A stretch of 64,000 nucleotides of DNA, taken from the NCBI RefSeq assembly GCF_963678635.1, contig NC_087066.1:32431301-32495300 (forward strand), given 5' to 3'. Every line of letters starts with the position of its first letter. Within the stretch, counting starts at the first letter, position 1. Of this stretch, positions 46,519-57,292 are shown in pieces. The notes under the pieces were generated by a model that worked only from the letters and a program-made list of their open reading frames with translations, ran no database searches and was not told where the DNA came from. Source of the stretch: Symsagittifera roscoffensis (taxonomy: Eukaryota > Xenacoelomorpha > Acoela > Convolutidae). A program made the position numbers and the translations under genes.

Positions 46519-47019
46519 TAGACGCTGGAGCAGTTTCACACGGATTGAGTCGAATGGGCATCACGGACCGGTTGTGCAGATCGAGAAGACAAATGGATCC
46601 GTGATATGTTCACGGCTCACATGTCCAATTAAAACGTTAAAGACGAAGTGTTGGCAGAAACCAGATCACCGCAAGACGCTTACGAATATGCATTCAGGAG
46701 AGAGAATGGTATGGAATAAAATAAGGCGATGAAAACAAATCTGCTTGGATCACCAGCAACCTCAAACACTCTGCTGAAAGAAGAACCAATGGGTTATATT
46801 CAGCCACGTTGAAGAGGTGTTAACCACACTAACAAGTACCAAAATAACAAAGGGGCCAGGGAAATCTGCGAGGTCGGAACACTGCCAAAGAACAAAATTC
46901 AGGAGGAGCAACCAAGCAAGTCCCACATGGAATATAAAACTCCAGTCCAACAGGGACTATAAAACTCACAATTGGTCCCATGGGGACGGTAAAATTCCGT
47001 TTTGTTTCACGAGGGGGAA
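46519..47019 (+). pseudogene. Second, internally deleted Gypsy copy (gag piece joined to 3' tail)
   Basis: 46519-46882 matches gag 41774-42140 closely. At about 46882 it joins a copy of 46335-46460 (GCCAAAGAACAAAATTCAGG and onward to GAGGGGGAATGT). Everything from the zinc knuckle to the integrase is missing. Confidence 0.8.
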
Positions 47020-47259
47020 TGTAATCTGGCCTGATTGACATGAACCACTACTAAGTTTTTTTATTTATATACAAAATATACATAGCTAGTCACAGACCAG
47101 ATTGATGGCCTTGACTGATAACAAATACCATATGGCTGAGTGATACAGTTCAGTTGGTGTGAATTCATGTTTATGTTCAGTTCCTTTGTCTCAATCAGAG
47201 TTTCTTAGGTATAAATATCCAATATGTTCGGATTCTGTAAAAGCTCATACTTTACGGTA
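47020..47259 (+). repeat. 3' LTR
   Basis: Begins TGTAATCTGGCC directly after the purine tract and ends near CATACTTTACGGTA. Similar to 40995-41233 but visibly diverged, indicating an old insertion. Confidence 0.8.
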
Positions 47260-48227
47260 TGACACAGTTGCTGCCTAGTGGAGCTGACGAAGAAGTTGAA
47301 TGCGATAAGATTGGAACAACGAAGATCGAAGTAACATTTTAACTACCCAGGTTGAAGAGCTTAATCAAAATGGATGTCACAGATAAGTCGATGCGGTCGG
47401 ATAGCACAGCTTTTTGTTCCATTGACGAATTAATGAAAAATGAAGTCAAGTTTTTTGTTCCATTGATGCTGGTACAGCCCGCGGTATTTTGAAGCAGATT
47501 CCGCGTAATAGCCGATCCTCCACTTTTCCAATTAAATTGAAATAAATTGGACTGCTAAACGCGTCAAATACAATAGTACCATACAGTAATATAATTACAC
47601 ATGAACTCGGCGTTTGGCAAAAGAAAACCATTTACATCTTGTTCCCCTCGTTCTGTTGGTCGCATAAATTTCGTCTCAGCTTTTTAATTTGACGTTGTTT
47701 TTATAACTAAAGCCAATTTTATCATTCCCAGTGTCACAGTTTTATATCCTTTTTTCGGCAAATAAGTCTCATAAACTTCAGGAACAAGCAGCGGAAATAA
47801 GTCATAACAAAAAAGATGAAAAATTAAGTTCACACTTTGTTGTATATTTATTTCAAAAATCCTGTTTATCCTATGTGAACTTGGGTTCTTTTGTTTCCCA
47901 AAACTCTATGGTCAGCCAAAATAGATATAGGATCAACTTAACATCCCCCCACCCCCAAAGTCACCTCAGCGTTCAGTTTAGATTAAATTTGGTAAGCGCT
48001 GCGTGTAAAATGCTCTATTCTGATTGGCTGAAAAATCGAACTCATAACCAAGTTAACATCCTCCCCCCTAAACGAATTTGGGGGGACGATATTAACTTGG
48101 TCCCAGATATAGAGTCTGATTTGGCTAGTGCGTCTGCTTAGCAATCCAGAACTGTCCTGTAAGTCGATCATTATTCTGGTGTACAAAGGGTTTTAGCTTA
48201 CCTGGATAATGTTTTTGCTGTTTTTAG
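47260..48227. other. Stretch between the Gypsy element and the terminal exon
   Basis: Short gene-like frames follow the LTR (MTQLLPSGADEEVE at 47261; MDVTDKSMRSDSTAFCSI at 47371), but they stop early and match nothing I recognise. An imperfect hairpin is at 48048-48100. The last bases form the acceptor TTGCTGTTTTTAG for the exon at 48228. Confidence 0.45.
48048..48100. repeat. Imperfect hairpin with C-run/G-run arms
   Basis: CCAAGTTAACATC..CCCCCC pairs with GGGGGG..GATATTAACTTGG around an 11-base loop. A related half-site (CAACTTAACATCCCCCC) lies near 47935. Confidence 0.65.
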
Positions 48228-48465
48228 GCACCAAGTTTCCACCCAGAGGTTAACTAAGGCCAACCCCGCCTCCAAAAGCGTGGACTCTGTGGTGGTGAGC
48301 CGAACCAAGTCACCGACTACCGCTCCCCTGTCTGAACTAGACGAAGACTCGGAGGAGCTGCAGATGAAACGGGATATGCCAAAGGGGGAACTAGGGGCGG
48401 CCTCAGGCGCGCCCAAAGCCGAAATCGAGATCACTTCCGAAATGGGAGGAAGCTCAAACGTTTGA
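48228..48465 (+). CDS. Terminal exon encoding an acidic, Ser/Thr-rich cytoplasmic-type tail
   Basis: Acceptor GTTTTTAG ends at 48227. The exon begins with one base completing a codon and reads HQVSTQRLTKANPASK, then a Ser/Thr- and Glu-rich stretch (SELDEDSEELQMKRDMPKGE), and stops at TGA 48463-48465. It is 78-79 residues, GC-rich, without homopolymer decay. Its phase matches the donor at 39091, joining to complete one Arg codon, so the simplest reading is the C-terminal tail of the receptor whose TM7 lies at 38952-39091. The last residues are SSNV, which fits a class I PDZ-ligand (S/T-x-hydrophobic). Phase agreement alone has a one-in-three chance, so the link is inference. Confidence 0.55.
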
Positions 48466-49142
48466 ATGAGAGAAGACAACTATATTCTGCTGATGCTGTT
48501 CGATGAAAATGATTGTTTGCTTTTGTCAAACATGGGGACTTTTATACATGTTTGGCATATCAACCTTTGCAGAAGGGGCATATAAAGTAAATTCTTCAGC
48601 CAGTCAGAGTAAAAGGAAATTGTCGATTTGATCAAAAAAAGCTTCTCTTCTATCAGTCAGTAAAACTTTGTCGCTTTATCAAACAGAATCTCAAAACAAA
48701 GATAGCGAAAGCTTTAACTTTCAACATGCCATCTTAAGAAGTACTTTAAGTATCTACTAACTGAGAACTGAGGGAATGTGGTGTTGGACGCCGATAGATA
48801 GAAGAGTTGGTGGCGAGTGATCAGAATAGTCTTTAATGAAAAAATTCAGTAACGATCCTTAATGGTGTTTGATCACATAAATTATTGGTAATTTTTTCTA
48901 ACTGAACTGGAATTGATCTTACTTATTCGGTTAAAACTTTGTAGCTGGTAAAAAACGACCTTTAGTCATTGGTTCGAGCAAATTTGTGCGGGTGATTTAC
49001 CATATATATTTGATCTGAACTACTTCTGGAACTATCACTCAAATCTCATTAATTCACTCCCTATTAATCGACCTGTCGCTGCATTAACCTTGATATCAAT
49101 GACGTTTGAGTGACGACATCTAGGTTTACTTTGAGGTCCTTC
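48466..49142. other. 3' untranslated and intergenic stretch
   Basis: No further coding signal; probably holds the 3' UTR of the upstream exon. Confidence 0.45.
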
Positions 49143-49501
49143 CGGAAGCGGATTTAAGGGGGGCGGGGCGGCCCATTTGTATTAATTTGAGATATCCATT
49201 TGTGGTGACGGAACCTAAAACTTTTCTAAAGGCGCCTTTGGCACCAATACATACTAAATTTGAGGGGGGAGCGCGCACCGAAAAGACTACCTAAACTTTC
49301 CAAAAACGGCCTAAAAGAGCCGTTTTTGGAAAGTTTAGTTTTCCCTGCGGTGCCCAAAATTTGGCCAAAACAAGGTCTTTTAATTGCTTTGGGAGAGCTC
49401 AAAAAATCAATTTGATCCACCTTAAAAAGTCTACAAAATTTTCGAAAATCGTTTTGAAAATCCGCCCCAGACCCCTCGGGAAAATCCTAGATCCGCCCCT
49501 G
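49143..49501. mobile_element. Family B (hAT-like) MITE with clean 8-bp target duplication
   Basis: Left end CGGAAGCGGATTTAAGG, right end CCTAGATCCGCCCCTG. Both sides are flanked by GGTCCTTC (49135-49142 and 49502-49509), a perfect 8-base direct repeat as made by hAT-superfamily transposition. 359 bases, non-coding. Confidence 0.85.
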
Positions 49502-49509
49502 GGTCCTTC

Positions 49510-52206
49510 GATATTCCTGAAATGGGGAAATTGTTATGGTATTTATACACCTCTCACTGTCCTTTTCCTAACTGATTGATTCTATGAAAATCTGATATTT
49601 TATATGATTAATGTGCTCTCATACCAATCAAAGTTATTTTTCGCTAGTTTGGAAATTGCGTAGATTATTGAATATATTGGACACTTTTGACCAACGAAAT
49701 CTTTTGACTTTTAGGATTTTCACCAATGTAACTTTTAATACAATTATTTTCATTTCAAAGCCATCAATTTTTTTGCATACGAATACAAAAATGATGAAAA
49801 AATCGAAAAACAAGCATATATTTTTTTTAAGTTAGAAGTTTTGTTCTGAACTGTTCATAACTATTCTTAACCTTCCTGTTGATTAATTTTTAGTAAAGGG
49901 TAATTAATTTGAATAAGAACCTGCAAAAATGAGATGTTAGTAGATCCAAAATAACAAACAAAACTGAAGTAAAACTAAATTGGGCTCAACTTTAGTGTCA
50001 CGAATATCAGACTCATCGAGATCAACTTCGTCAAATTTCTCTTAAAAAAAGCACACCAATTTTTCTCAACACTGGACAATTTTTTTGGATTTTTTTTTGT
50101 TTGAGAATCCACGGCTCAATGAGTTTTAATATGATGCAACAATTGACCCCATAAAAATTTCTTTGAGGTAGTCAAAACTGTGGAAAAAACACTACGCCCA
50201 TCAGGTCTACAATAAAATATGCTTTCACTTTTTCTGAAATGGTCGGTTCAATAAGATTCATCTACATCGTTTGTCTGAAGCTTAAATTGTTATTTTTATT
50301 AAACAATGCATTGGTGAAAAGGATCGAAGCAGGAGTTACGGTAAAACTTAGATCAATTTAAATGTTTATGATTTGTGCGATCATCCAATCTCCAACTTAA
50401 GATACTATTTATGCTTGCAATCATCAAGTTATTTTTTCATATCGAGACAAGCTGTTGTAAATAATACATAATCCAAACTCTATATCTTTGATGTTCATTT
50501 TAGGCAATAATTGCAAAAAATACAAAATTGAGGATATTTTAATTAATTGTATTCATTAATGTATTTGTTTATTAATATTGATTTTGAAACCATATAATTT
50601 CGCAAACCAGAACAGCCAGATTCATTTGTTAAAAATTTGTCGAACCTCATCAGTTATTAGAAAAGTGGGTGCGTGCACGCCTTGAGCATTGCTGAGATAA
50701 ATTGACAAACAAGCAGCCCATTTAAAATGAAATATTTGATTTACTTTAGGAAAAAATTAGCGGTGCATCATCCATTTGATTTCAATTCAAGTTGATGGCT
50801 TGAAAAATTTTGCAAAAATTGCGAATTTTGGAGAAAGCTAATGAAGCAAAGAAATTTCTAACAAACCAATTTGCTTGCATAGCTTGCAATGGATTAAGCA
50901 AAAGCTAAGGATTTTGAAGCAAGCTATCACGCCAGGAAAACTGAAAATTTTGCAGGTGTTTTGATTGCTTGATTTCTTTCGCGAAAATTAATACAATTTT
51001 CTTAAGCCAGCTATCCAAGCGATTGAACATCGAATCTCAAATTGATCTGCTTGTCTAAATATTAGGCAATTGATTTTGAAAATTATTGAAGCAAGTCGTT
51101 TGCTGGCCTGAATGGATTTGGAAAAAATTGATAGTCCAAAAATTGACAAAATTTTGTCAAATGAGTTATCAAGCTAGAATTGGTTCGGGTAGCTTGAAAC
51201 ATTTCAATTTGTTTTAAAAGCTCTCTTTGATTTGCAAAATGCTGAAATGATTGGAAGCAAACTTTTAGAGCGATGAAACTTTGAACCAATTAATGTTGCT
51301 GTGACAGACTTTTTTGGTTTGTTGAAGGCTTAAACTGGCTATTCTACCAATAGATAAAGCCGTTTGTTTTCAATGGCTTAAGTTGGTAGACCTTTTCCAA
51401 ATTTTTGAAGCAAGAATTAGGAATGACAATTTCACATCATTTTACAACATTTAGGTTTAACAATTTGCAATTGACATTGATAGCCTGAAATGATTAGCCA
51501 TGAATTTGGTTTTATCAGGGAAAAATATTTGATCAGCGTTTTTTGATGGCCTGATATACAAATTGATTGAAGAAGCAACTATTTTAAAGCGTCGGACATT
51601 TGTTTTGCCTTTTTTAATGTAAAGTAATAATTGTAAAAGTGTCAGCAAAGATCTATCTCACCATTTCAAATTAGGCTATTACGGAACATGAGCTATAAAA
51701 TTTGGCTATTACCGAATAGGTTAGGCAGAACTGATCTGGTGTTAAAAACTAAGCATGTATCAGAATTAAACCTAGTGGAGCAGAAGTAGGTTAGTTTTCA
51801 ACTAATTTTTAATAACATATGTTCAAAAATTATAGTAACTTGATTATGTTCATGATATATCTCTCTGCTATCTGTTTTCAACCTATCAAATGATTGGACC
51901 ATCAAACATTTGAAGTGGTTTAAATAGCTTGAAGTAGTTTGCAAAACATCAGAAAAAATCTAAGCAAGCTTTCAACCAATGAAGGGTTGTAATAATTTAA
52001 TATCTTTGCTAAGTCTAAGGCCCTTTTAGAAAAAATGGTTAACACCATATTGTCCTTTTCCGTTTCTTGAAGTCTGGCAGGCTCTGTTTTGAAAAAATTT
52101 TTGAGAGAAAATTTTTTTTTATTTCAAAAGAAGTTGCTTGAACGTTTCCAGCGTTTTTTTCACGAAAAAGTTGCTCGATTTGCTCTAACTTAATTGGTAG
52201 TTTTGA
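49510..52206. other. Long AT-rich stretch without recognised genes
   Basis: From about 50700 to 52000 the text is enriched in words such as GCTTGAAA, GAAGCAA and CAATTGATT, suggesting an old, heavily mutated repeat, but no unit can be delimited. No coding or RNA feature is supported. Confidence 0.45.
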
Positions 52207-52461
52207 TTGACATCAACGAATCAAAAAAACGAATCTCTGAGCCACTTACTAGATCGCGAAACCTTGCGCATGTATTGGGAACCCTCCATAGCATATGTAT
52301 CCACCCATCTGTTAGTAGTAAAAGGAACTAAACACCCTCAAACGGTGTTAAAATTAACAGGAATTTCAAATTATATAGGAGAATTGATAGTGAAAGAGTT
52401 GAAAAAAATAAGAATCTTTGATGAAAAAAAGGTTGTTTTTCACTTCCGCTGCACTGCCTAG
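52207..52461 (+). CDS. Short hypothetical ORF
   Basis: 84-residue open frame (MTSTNQKNESLSHLLDRETL and onward) that ends inside a CT-rich simple repeat. No domain, signal or splice context is recognised, and the AT-rich composition matches the background. It may be chance; listed only because it is the longest frame in this quiet 4-kb stretch. Confidence 0.12.
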   Translation: MTSTNQKNESLSHLLDRETLRMYWEPSIAYVSTHLLVVKGTKHPQTVLKLTGISNYIGELIVKELKKIRIFDEKKVVFHFRCTA

Positions 52462-52690
52462 CCCCTTCTTCTGATGCCCTGACCTGACTGCCTTGCTTCG
52501 CTTCCTCGTTTAACATTACACTGCCTTGCTTTGCGCTGCCCTGCTTTGTTTCTCCAACCGTTTCCCGTTGCTGCCGTGCTGTACATTTTTTTGACTTGTA
52601 CTACCCTGTTTTGTTTCGTGCTGTGCTGCTTTGTCCTTAACTGATCTACCCTTCAGTGCATGGCCCTACCCTACTTTGTCTTCCGCTTAT
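52450..52690. repeat. CT-rich degenerate simple repeat
   Basis: Degenerate CTGCCTTGCTT/CTGCCCTGCTTTG-type units, strongly pyrimidine-rich on the plus strand and unlike the AT-rich flanks. Confidence 0.6.
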
Positions 52691-52959
52691 TTTTCTCTAA
52701 TTTGAATTTTCTGTAGGCAATATGTAAAAGTTTTTTAATCTCTAAGTATCAGTTAATGTTAACAAATTTAGATTCTTTAGTTGGAAAAAACATCGAGGTC
52801 TTAGTCTCATTGCATTTTTTTGTTATCACGCTGACAACTTCTTCACAACAGTGACCTCTGGTTCCTAACTAATTCGGTCTGTGCGACATTAAAAAATTGT
52901 TTCAGTGGGGTAATGTTAAATAAAGAAACTGAAAGTTCGAAAGCAAACTATTAGAATGA

Positions 52960-53360
52960 TGAATTTTCGAACTAATTCAGTAGTACATGTTGGACGAATT
53001 CAGCCGGTATGGATGGCGACCCCCATGTTTTAAGATAAGGAATAGAGCATCCGGTCTCCAAGCTATGTATTTTCATAGGCTATAGATTTCCCAATGTATT
53101 AAGATAGGGAATAGGTTTCCCAATGTACTAAGATGCCAGGTTTCAGATAGTAAGTTTCAGATGGTAAGTTTTTTGGCGCCCGAACTTCCCATGTATATTG
53201 AACAGATTTCCCTATGTATTAGAAATTCATTGTAGGGAATTAAGAACTCATTAGGGTAAGTAATAGGATTCCTATTGTATTACGATGGTAAAGATTCAGA
53301 TGGTAAGATGGCAAGTTTCAAAGAAAATTTGGCGCCCAATTTTGCTGATGTTGCAGATTC
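52960..53360. repeat. Minisatellite-like repeats (CCCAATGTATTAAGATAGG and TTTCAGATGGTAAG)
   Basis: Two interleaved motifs: CCCAATGTATTAAGA/CCCATGTAT-type units and TTTCAGATGGTAAG (near 53140, 53160 and 53290). The TTTCAGATGGTAAA unit also occurs inside the neighbouring polymerase pseudogene at about 53960-53990. Confidence 0.55.
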
Positions 53361-53551
53361 TAAACTTTTTCTTAATCTAAAAGTAATTTTTTGTTAACTC
53401 AAACGTAGCGTTTAAAAATAATTTTTGGAAAAAAAGCTTATTACAGAGCAAATGTATTACTTTACAGCATCCTATACAATTTTACTACATTATCTCTTAC
53501 AAACTTAGAGGTTTAGTATGTATTGCATCACATTCAACTTCCCGTTTAGAG

Positions 53552-54462
53552 TCAAAATAGCTCAGTCCTTTTTTTAGTTTGTTCATAAGTTGCGACTGTA
53601 TGATTAACCGTTTTAAATCCTCTATACGTTGACTTCGAATTCACTGCCTCATCCAGTACTTGTCGATACTTTGCCATCGGGCCATCTCCAGAGTCTTCTA
53701 ATGCGCGTTTGTTCAGTCCTTTACTCCTAAACTTGTACTTTTGACTTTTACTAATGTAACAGCAGTAGGTTTTACTACACAGGCATAACATGTCGGTGCA
53801 TTTGAACTCCTCCTTGAACGATCCTGGTTCTCTCTTGTCATGTTTCTTATTTTTAGAACAGCAAGTACGGGAGAAAAAATTGTTTTTCGCATCTGCTCTG
53901 AAATTGTCTTGACAGTTCTTGCTTCGCTTTCCAGTACATTCTACTTGCTTGCTATGAAGGTAAAGTTTCAGATGGTAAAGTTTCAGATCCAACATTCTCA
54001 ATTTGGCATTATGTAGTATAAAAAATCCTACTGAAATTGGTTCACGATGCTCTATAACAGATTTAACGAGTTCCACTTCATACAAGTCTTTAGCTACGAT
54101 AATGAGTCTCTTGATGGATTTTCATCGCCGGCTCGGCTAGCATCAACAACAGACTAAACAAAACTGTTGAATACTTTACGTGGTGTGTATTGTATACATC
54201 GAAGAGTTTTTGTACACTGTAACCCAAGATCCAAGTTAAAGTTGAAAAGTGGTGTGATCAGTATTCCGTTGGTCAACTTGAAGCTCGATATCAACATTCG
54301 TAGCGGTTGTTTTAACAAATCGTTTTCTTCCGCATATGTTTTCATATATTCGCCAATATCGTTTCTGGTAGCATTATTATTTTTTAAAATAGGTGGGAAA
54401 TTGAAAAACTTTGCTTTTAGCTCATCTGGAACACTAAGATCGCATTGCACGTAGCCGAACAT
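53552..54462 (-). pseudogene. Maverick DNA polymerase B, C-terminal part with palm deletion
   Basis: Two minus-strand frames. 54154-54462 reads MFGYVQCDLSVPDELKAKF and FKLTNGILITPLFNF. 53552-54085 reads LYEVELVKSVIEH-type sequence and then a cysteine-rich region (FKCTDMLCLCSKTYCCY) and DSGDGPMAKYRQVLDEAVNS. Neither a K-x3-N-S-x-Y-G block (polymerase motif B) nor a D-T-D block (motif C, metal binding) is found where they belong. In their place are a short unmatched stretch (54086-54150) and a duplicated KLYHLKLYL coded by minisatellite-like DNA. The enzyme is therefore dead even apart from the stops. Confidence 0.75.
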
Positions 54463-55150
54463 TGTTTCATTTCTTATGTTTGCACTAGTGAATTGGCAGA
54501 AAGAAGTCTTTCGAAAGGAAAGTGAGTTCTAACGCGATTTTTTACGTCTACATTGTTTTTAAATTGATCCCACCAACTACACTCCCACTTTTCTTCTATA
54601 GAATATCGTTTTTCTCGAATGTAACCTTTTCGAAACTCATTCATTTATCTTTTCTTGATTCCTCGTTTGATATCATCATCAGTTAGGCTCGGTCTAGCTT
54701 CTTGACAAGGGTTGTCTAGCTTCTTGACAAGGGTTTCATGGTTGCAATAAACATCAACACTAAAGTAATCTTTTTTTTCTGGGTTCCTGTAGTGTATTAA
54801 CTCTCATTTTTGCATCCAGGTCTGGTTGCTTGAAAGTATGACATGACCATATTTTCAAACGTTCGAACTCGATTCTGCCTTGCTATGAATTTTTGTGCTT
54901 CTTCATCGTAGTCCCATCTCTTATACAAGCCTGTAGGCATATCCTGACACATAGAACAAGGATAGAGTTGACTAGCATCAATACCAACGATTGATTTACA
55001 CAAGTTGTTTGATTTTCGAATAAACGTTTCGTTTGCTACTGTTTTGCTAGTGAAAACCATTGAGGGACAATCGGTCTTATCTTCCCGTAATTTTTCAAGC
55101 AAGTCACTATCACTCGAGATGAATGGGTAAAATTTATGGTCGGTTGACAT
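54463..55150 (-). pseudogene. Maverick DNA polymerase B, palm motif A region
   Basis: The 117-residue frame 54797-55150 contains VGIDASQLYPCSM, where D-x2-S-L-Y-P is polymerase motif A; here D58 is kept and one residue is inserted relative to the minimal pattern. It continues MPTGLYKRWDYDEEAQKF. Downstream to 54463 the frame is broken, but pieces such as FRKGYIREKRYSIEEKWECS remain. Confidence 0.75.
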
Positions 55151-55203
55151 GTGTAGACAGATATTGGCTAGATTCGGAAGTGTGCAGCCGAGCTTTAACC
55201 TGT

Positions 55204-55911
55204 CTATCCCTTTGTCACGTCACGATAAAATTCAATCTTTTTCTGCATAGCTTTAAGGGTAGTAACAACATTTTTGTTGTTATACCACTGTAGAGAATTG
55301 CGAAATGTTGTCATATTTTCCTGTTCCCAGATGGATTTCAAGTAGCTGTGGTTTTCCAATCCCGTAGGTGGTTTAGTTTTGAAGCCGAGTTTTTTCAAGG
55401 CTTGCTCTTCAGTTATCCCAGTGTTAAGAAGTTTTTGATAATCATCAAACTCTTTATCGAGAGGGTTGGTGCTGTAGAATTCATCATACGAGGGTAGGTG
55501 TTGTTCGTCAAGCTTTTTGGGAGTATCAAACCATTCGTATGGAAAGTATCCTTTCATCTCACTGGTTTTGTGAGCTTTTAGAAAAGAGTCCAAAGTAGTA
55601 GCTCCACCCAAAAACTTCATAATGTCCAGAAGCTGAACATCTCCAAATTTGAATGAAACAAAGCCGTTCGCTTTCTTGATAACTGAAGGTTCAATTTCTC
55701 TTTCGTTGATAAGGTAGGGAATGAGGTATGATTTAATGACGTTTATATGATACCGACCACTGTTGAATCCAAATACTGGCAGAGTATTGGTGTATCTCTC
55801 TAGATTTTGCATAAAATCAATCAAGTGATTTCTGAATCCTGAGAAAGTGAGTGGATGCGTCTGTTTCTTCCTCGTCCTCGATACATTCGTCTTCGTACTC
55901 TCTTGCTTCAC
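55204..55911 (-). pseudogene. Maverick DNA polymerase B, 3'-5' exonuclease region
   Basis: The longest intact piece, 235 residues. LPVFGFNSGRYHINVIKSYL (residues 45-64) is the exonuclease II block, in which the metal-binding Asp after the aromatic is replaced by His55 (codon 55747-55749). FGDVQLLDIMKFLGGATTLD and GYFPYEWFD follow, as in protein-primed polymerases of this group. The exonuclease I Asp-Glu pair is upstream in another frame (56198-56208). Confidence 0.8.
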
Positions 55912-55917
55912 TCTTAC

Positions 55918-57292
55918 TTAAACTGCCTCGTTCATTAAGGATGCTGAAAATTGTATGTATCCGCTTTTGATGTTATTTTCAATTTCCAGAAACTTCGATC
56001 GCATTGCGTCTTTTTTCTTCTCCGCCAACAATTCCAGGTTTGCCACAAAGTCAATAATGAGGGATTGTGGATCTTTGTCTTCTAAAAAAATGGGTTTTTC
56101 AAGCAAAATGGATGAGATTAACACTGATATTGGTTCATGCTTCCCAGTCCAACTTATTGTTTCTGGCGATTGTAGTTCTTCGGATGGCTTGCAAGTTGAT
56201 TCAGAGTCAAAAATGGCAACTTTTGAATAAGGTTTGTTCTTTGTATACTCAATATTGAACTCATCCAGTTTTTCTCTCGTAAAAGTGTAACAACGTCTCT
56301 CGTAGAGTATAAATGTTTTTGGGGTAAATATTTTTGATTCGGTCCTTGCATCCGAGAAGATGCTTGTTGAAATTTTGAGATATATTGAAAATGTATCGCA
56401 AGATGGACATCGGAAACATTTGAAGAAGTTGTCGATGTTTTTGACGTAAATATTACGGTTCTTGTATCGTAGAATTTTTAGTGTATTCTCTTATTTACCG
56501 ATACTTCACCGAGCTAATTCTCCTACGAAGTCTCCGTCTTCAATGTCGATATCGTAGATAAAGATGTTTTTCTCCACTACATCTTCAACTATTGGTAGAT
56601 TATCCATCGAAACTCCACGAAACTGTTTTGGATCACAGTCTAATTTTTCCAGAAAATCATTAAGGATCTTGGAGGTGGATGTTTCGAGATTAGTTGTTCC
56701 ATGTAAAGGAACTGCAAGCGCTCGAAACAAACACAAGTTTTCATTGTAAGGTTGTTTTGTGTTTTGATCCAGTTATTCCTCAGAAGTGGTTCGGGAATCA
56801 CTGAATCTGGACATCCCATGGGTACGTTTTTCAGTAAAGCGGCCAAAATGGTCACATTAGTGATCAACTTGAATCGCCATTTCGTATTTTGTCTCTCTTG
56901 TGTACAAACTTCAATGATATCTAGCTTTTTGACCTCGTTCTGTTTAGTCGTCAAGTCTGCTTTAGTGCAGAGCAGTAAAGATTTGTCAAGGAGGGTGTTA
57001 TTTTCATGAGCGTAGAAATAACGATACTCTTCGGTTCCTATGTTACGTAACACAAATCACAAGGCAAGTTGATTTTTGCTGCACAATCAAGTTTTTCAAA
57101 GACTTGATCCAGTTTTTCATTAACTAGATTAGGATCTAGTTTTGAAAATTGAAAGTTGAATACTTTGTGGCGTCCATTATTGATCTCGGTATCTGTTAAA
57201 AAGTGTTGACAGGCATTCAACTCATCTCGTAGCTGATCACTATCATCCTCGATTTCCAAGATTTTATTCAAATCAGCAACAGAATCACTCAT
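55918..57292 (-). pseudogene. Maverick DNA polymerase B, N-terminal region
   Basis: Fragmented over several frames. From the start: MSDSVADLNKILEIEDDSDQ (57292), then IGTEEYRYFYAHENNTLL (57053 frame), then CLFRALAVPLHG and VEKNIFIYDIDIEDGDFVGE (56736 frame), a cysteine cluster CFRCPSC near 56400, and VAIFDSEST at about 56200, which supplies the exonuclease I D-x-E. The CLFRAL block recalls OTU-type cysteine boxes, but no catalytic set was verified. At least four frameshifts or stops separate the pieces. Confidence 0.7.

Larger units (their letters stand above)
40995..47259 (+). mobile_element. Degenerate Ty3/Gypsy LTR retrotransposon with a fused second, deleted copy
   Basis: Two ~240-base LTRs (40995-41233 and 47020-47259) enclose gag, protease, RT, RNase H and integrase remnants in the Ty3/Gypsy order. 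A third, partial LTR (46461-46515) sits after the purine tract CGAGGGGGAA at about 46451-46460. It is followed by a second gag fragment and a second pre-LTR segment. So the structure is LTR, full internal region, LTR fragment, deleted internal region, LTR. Many stops and frameshifts; not active. It would lie in the intron between the exons at 38952 and 48228. Confidence 0.85.
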
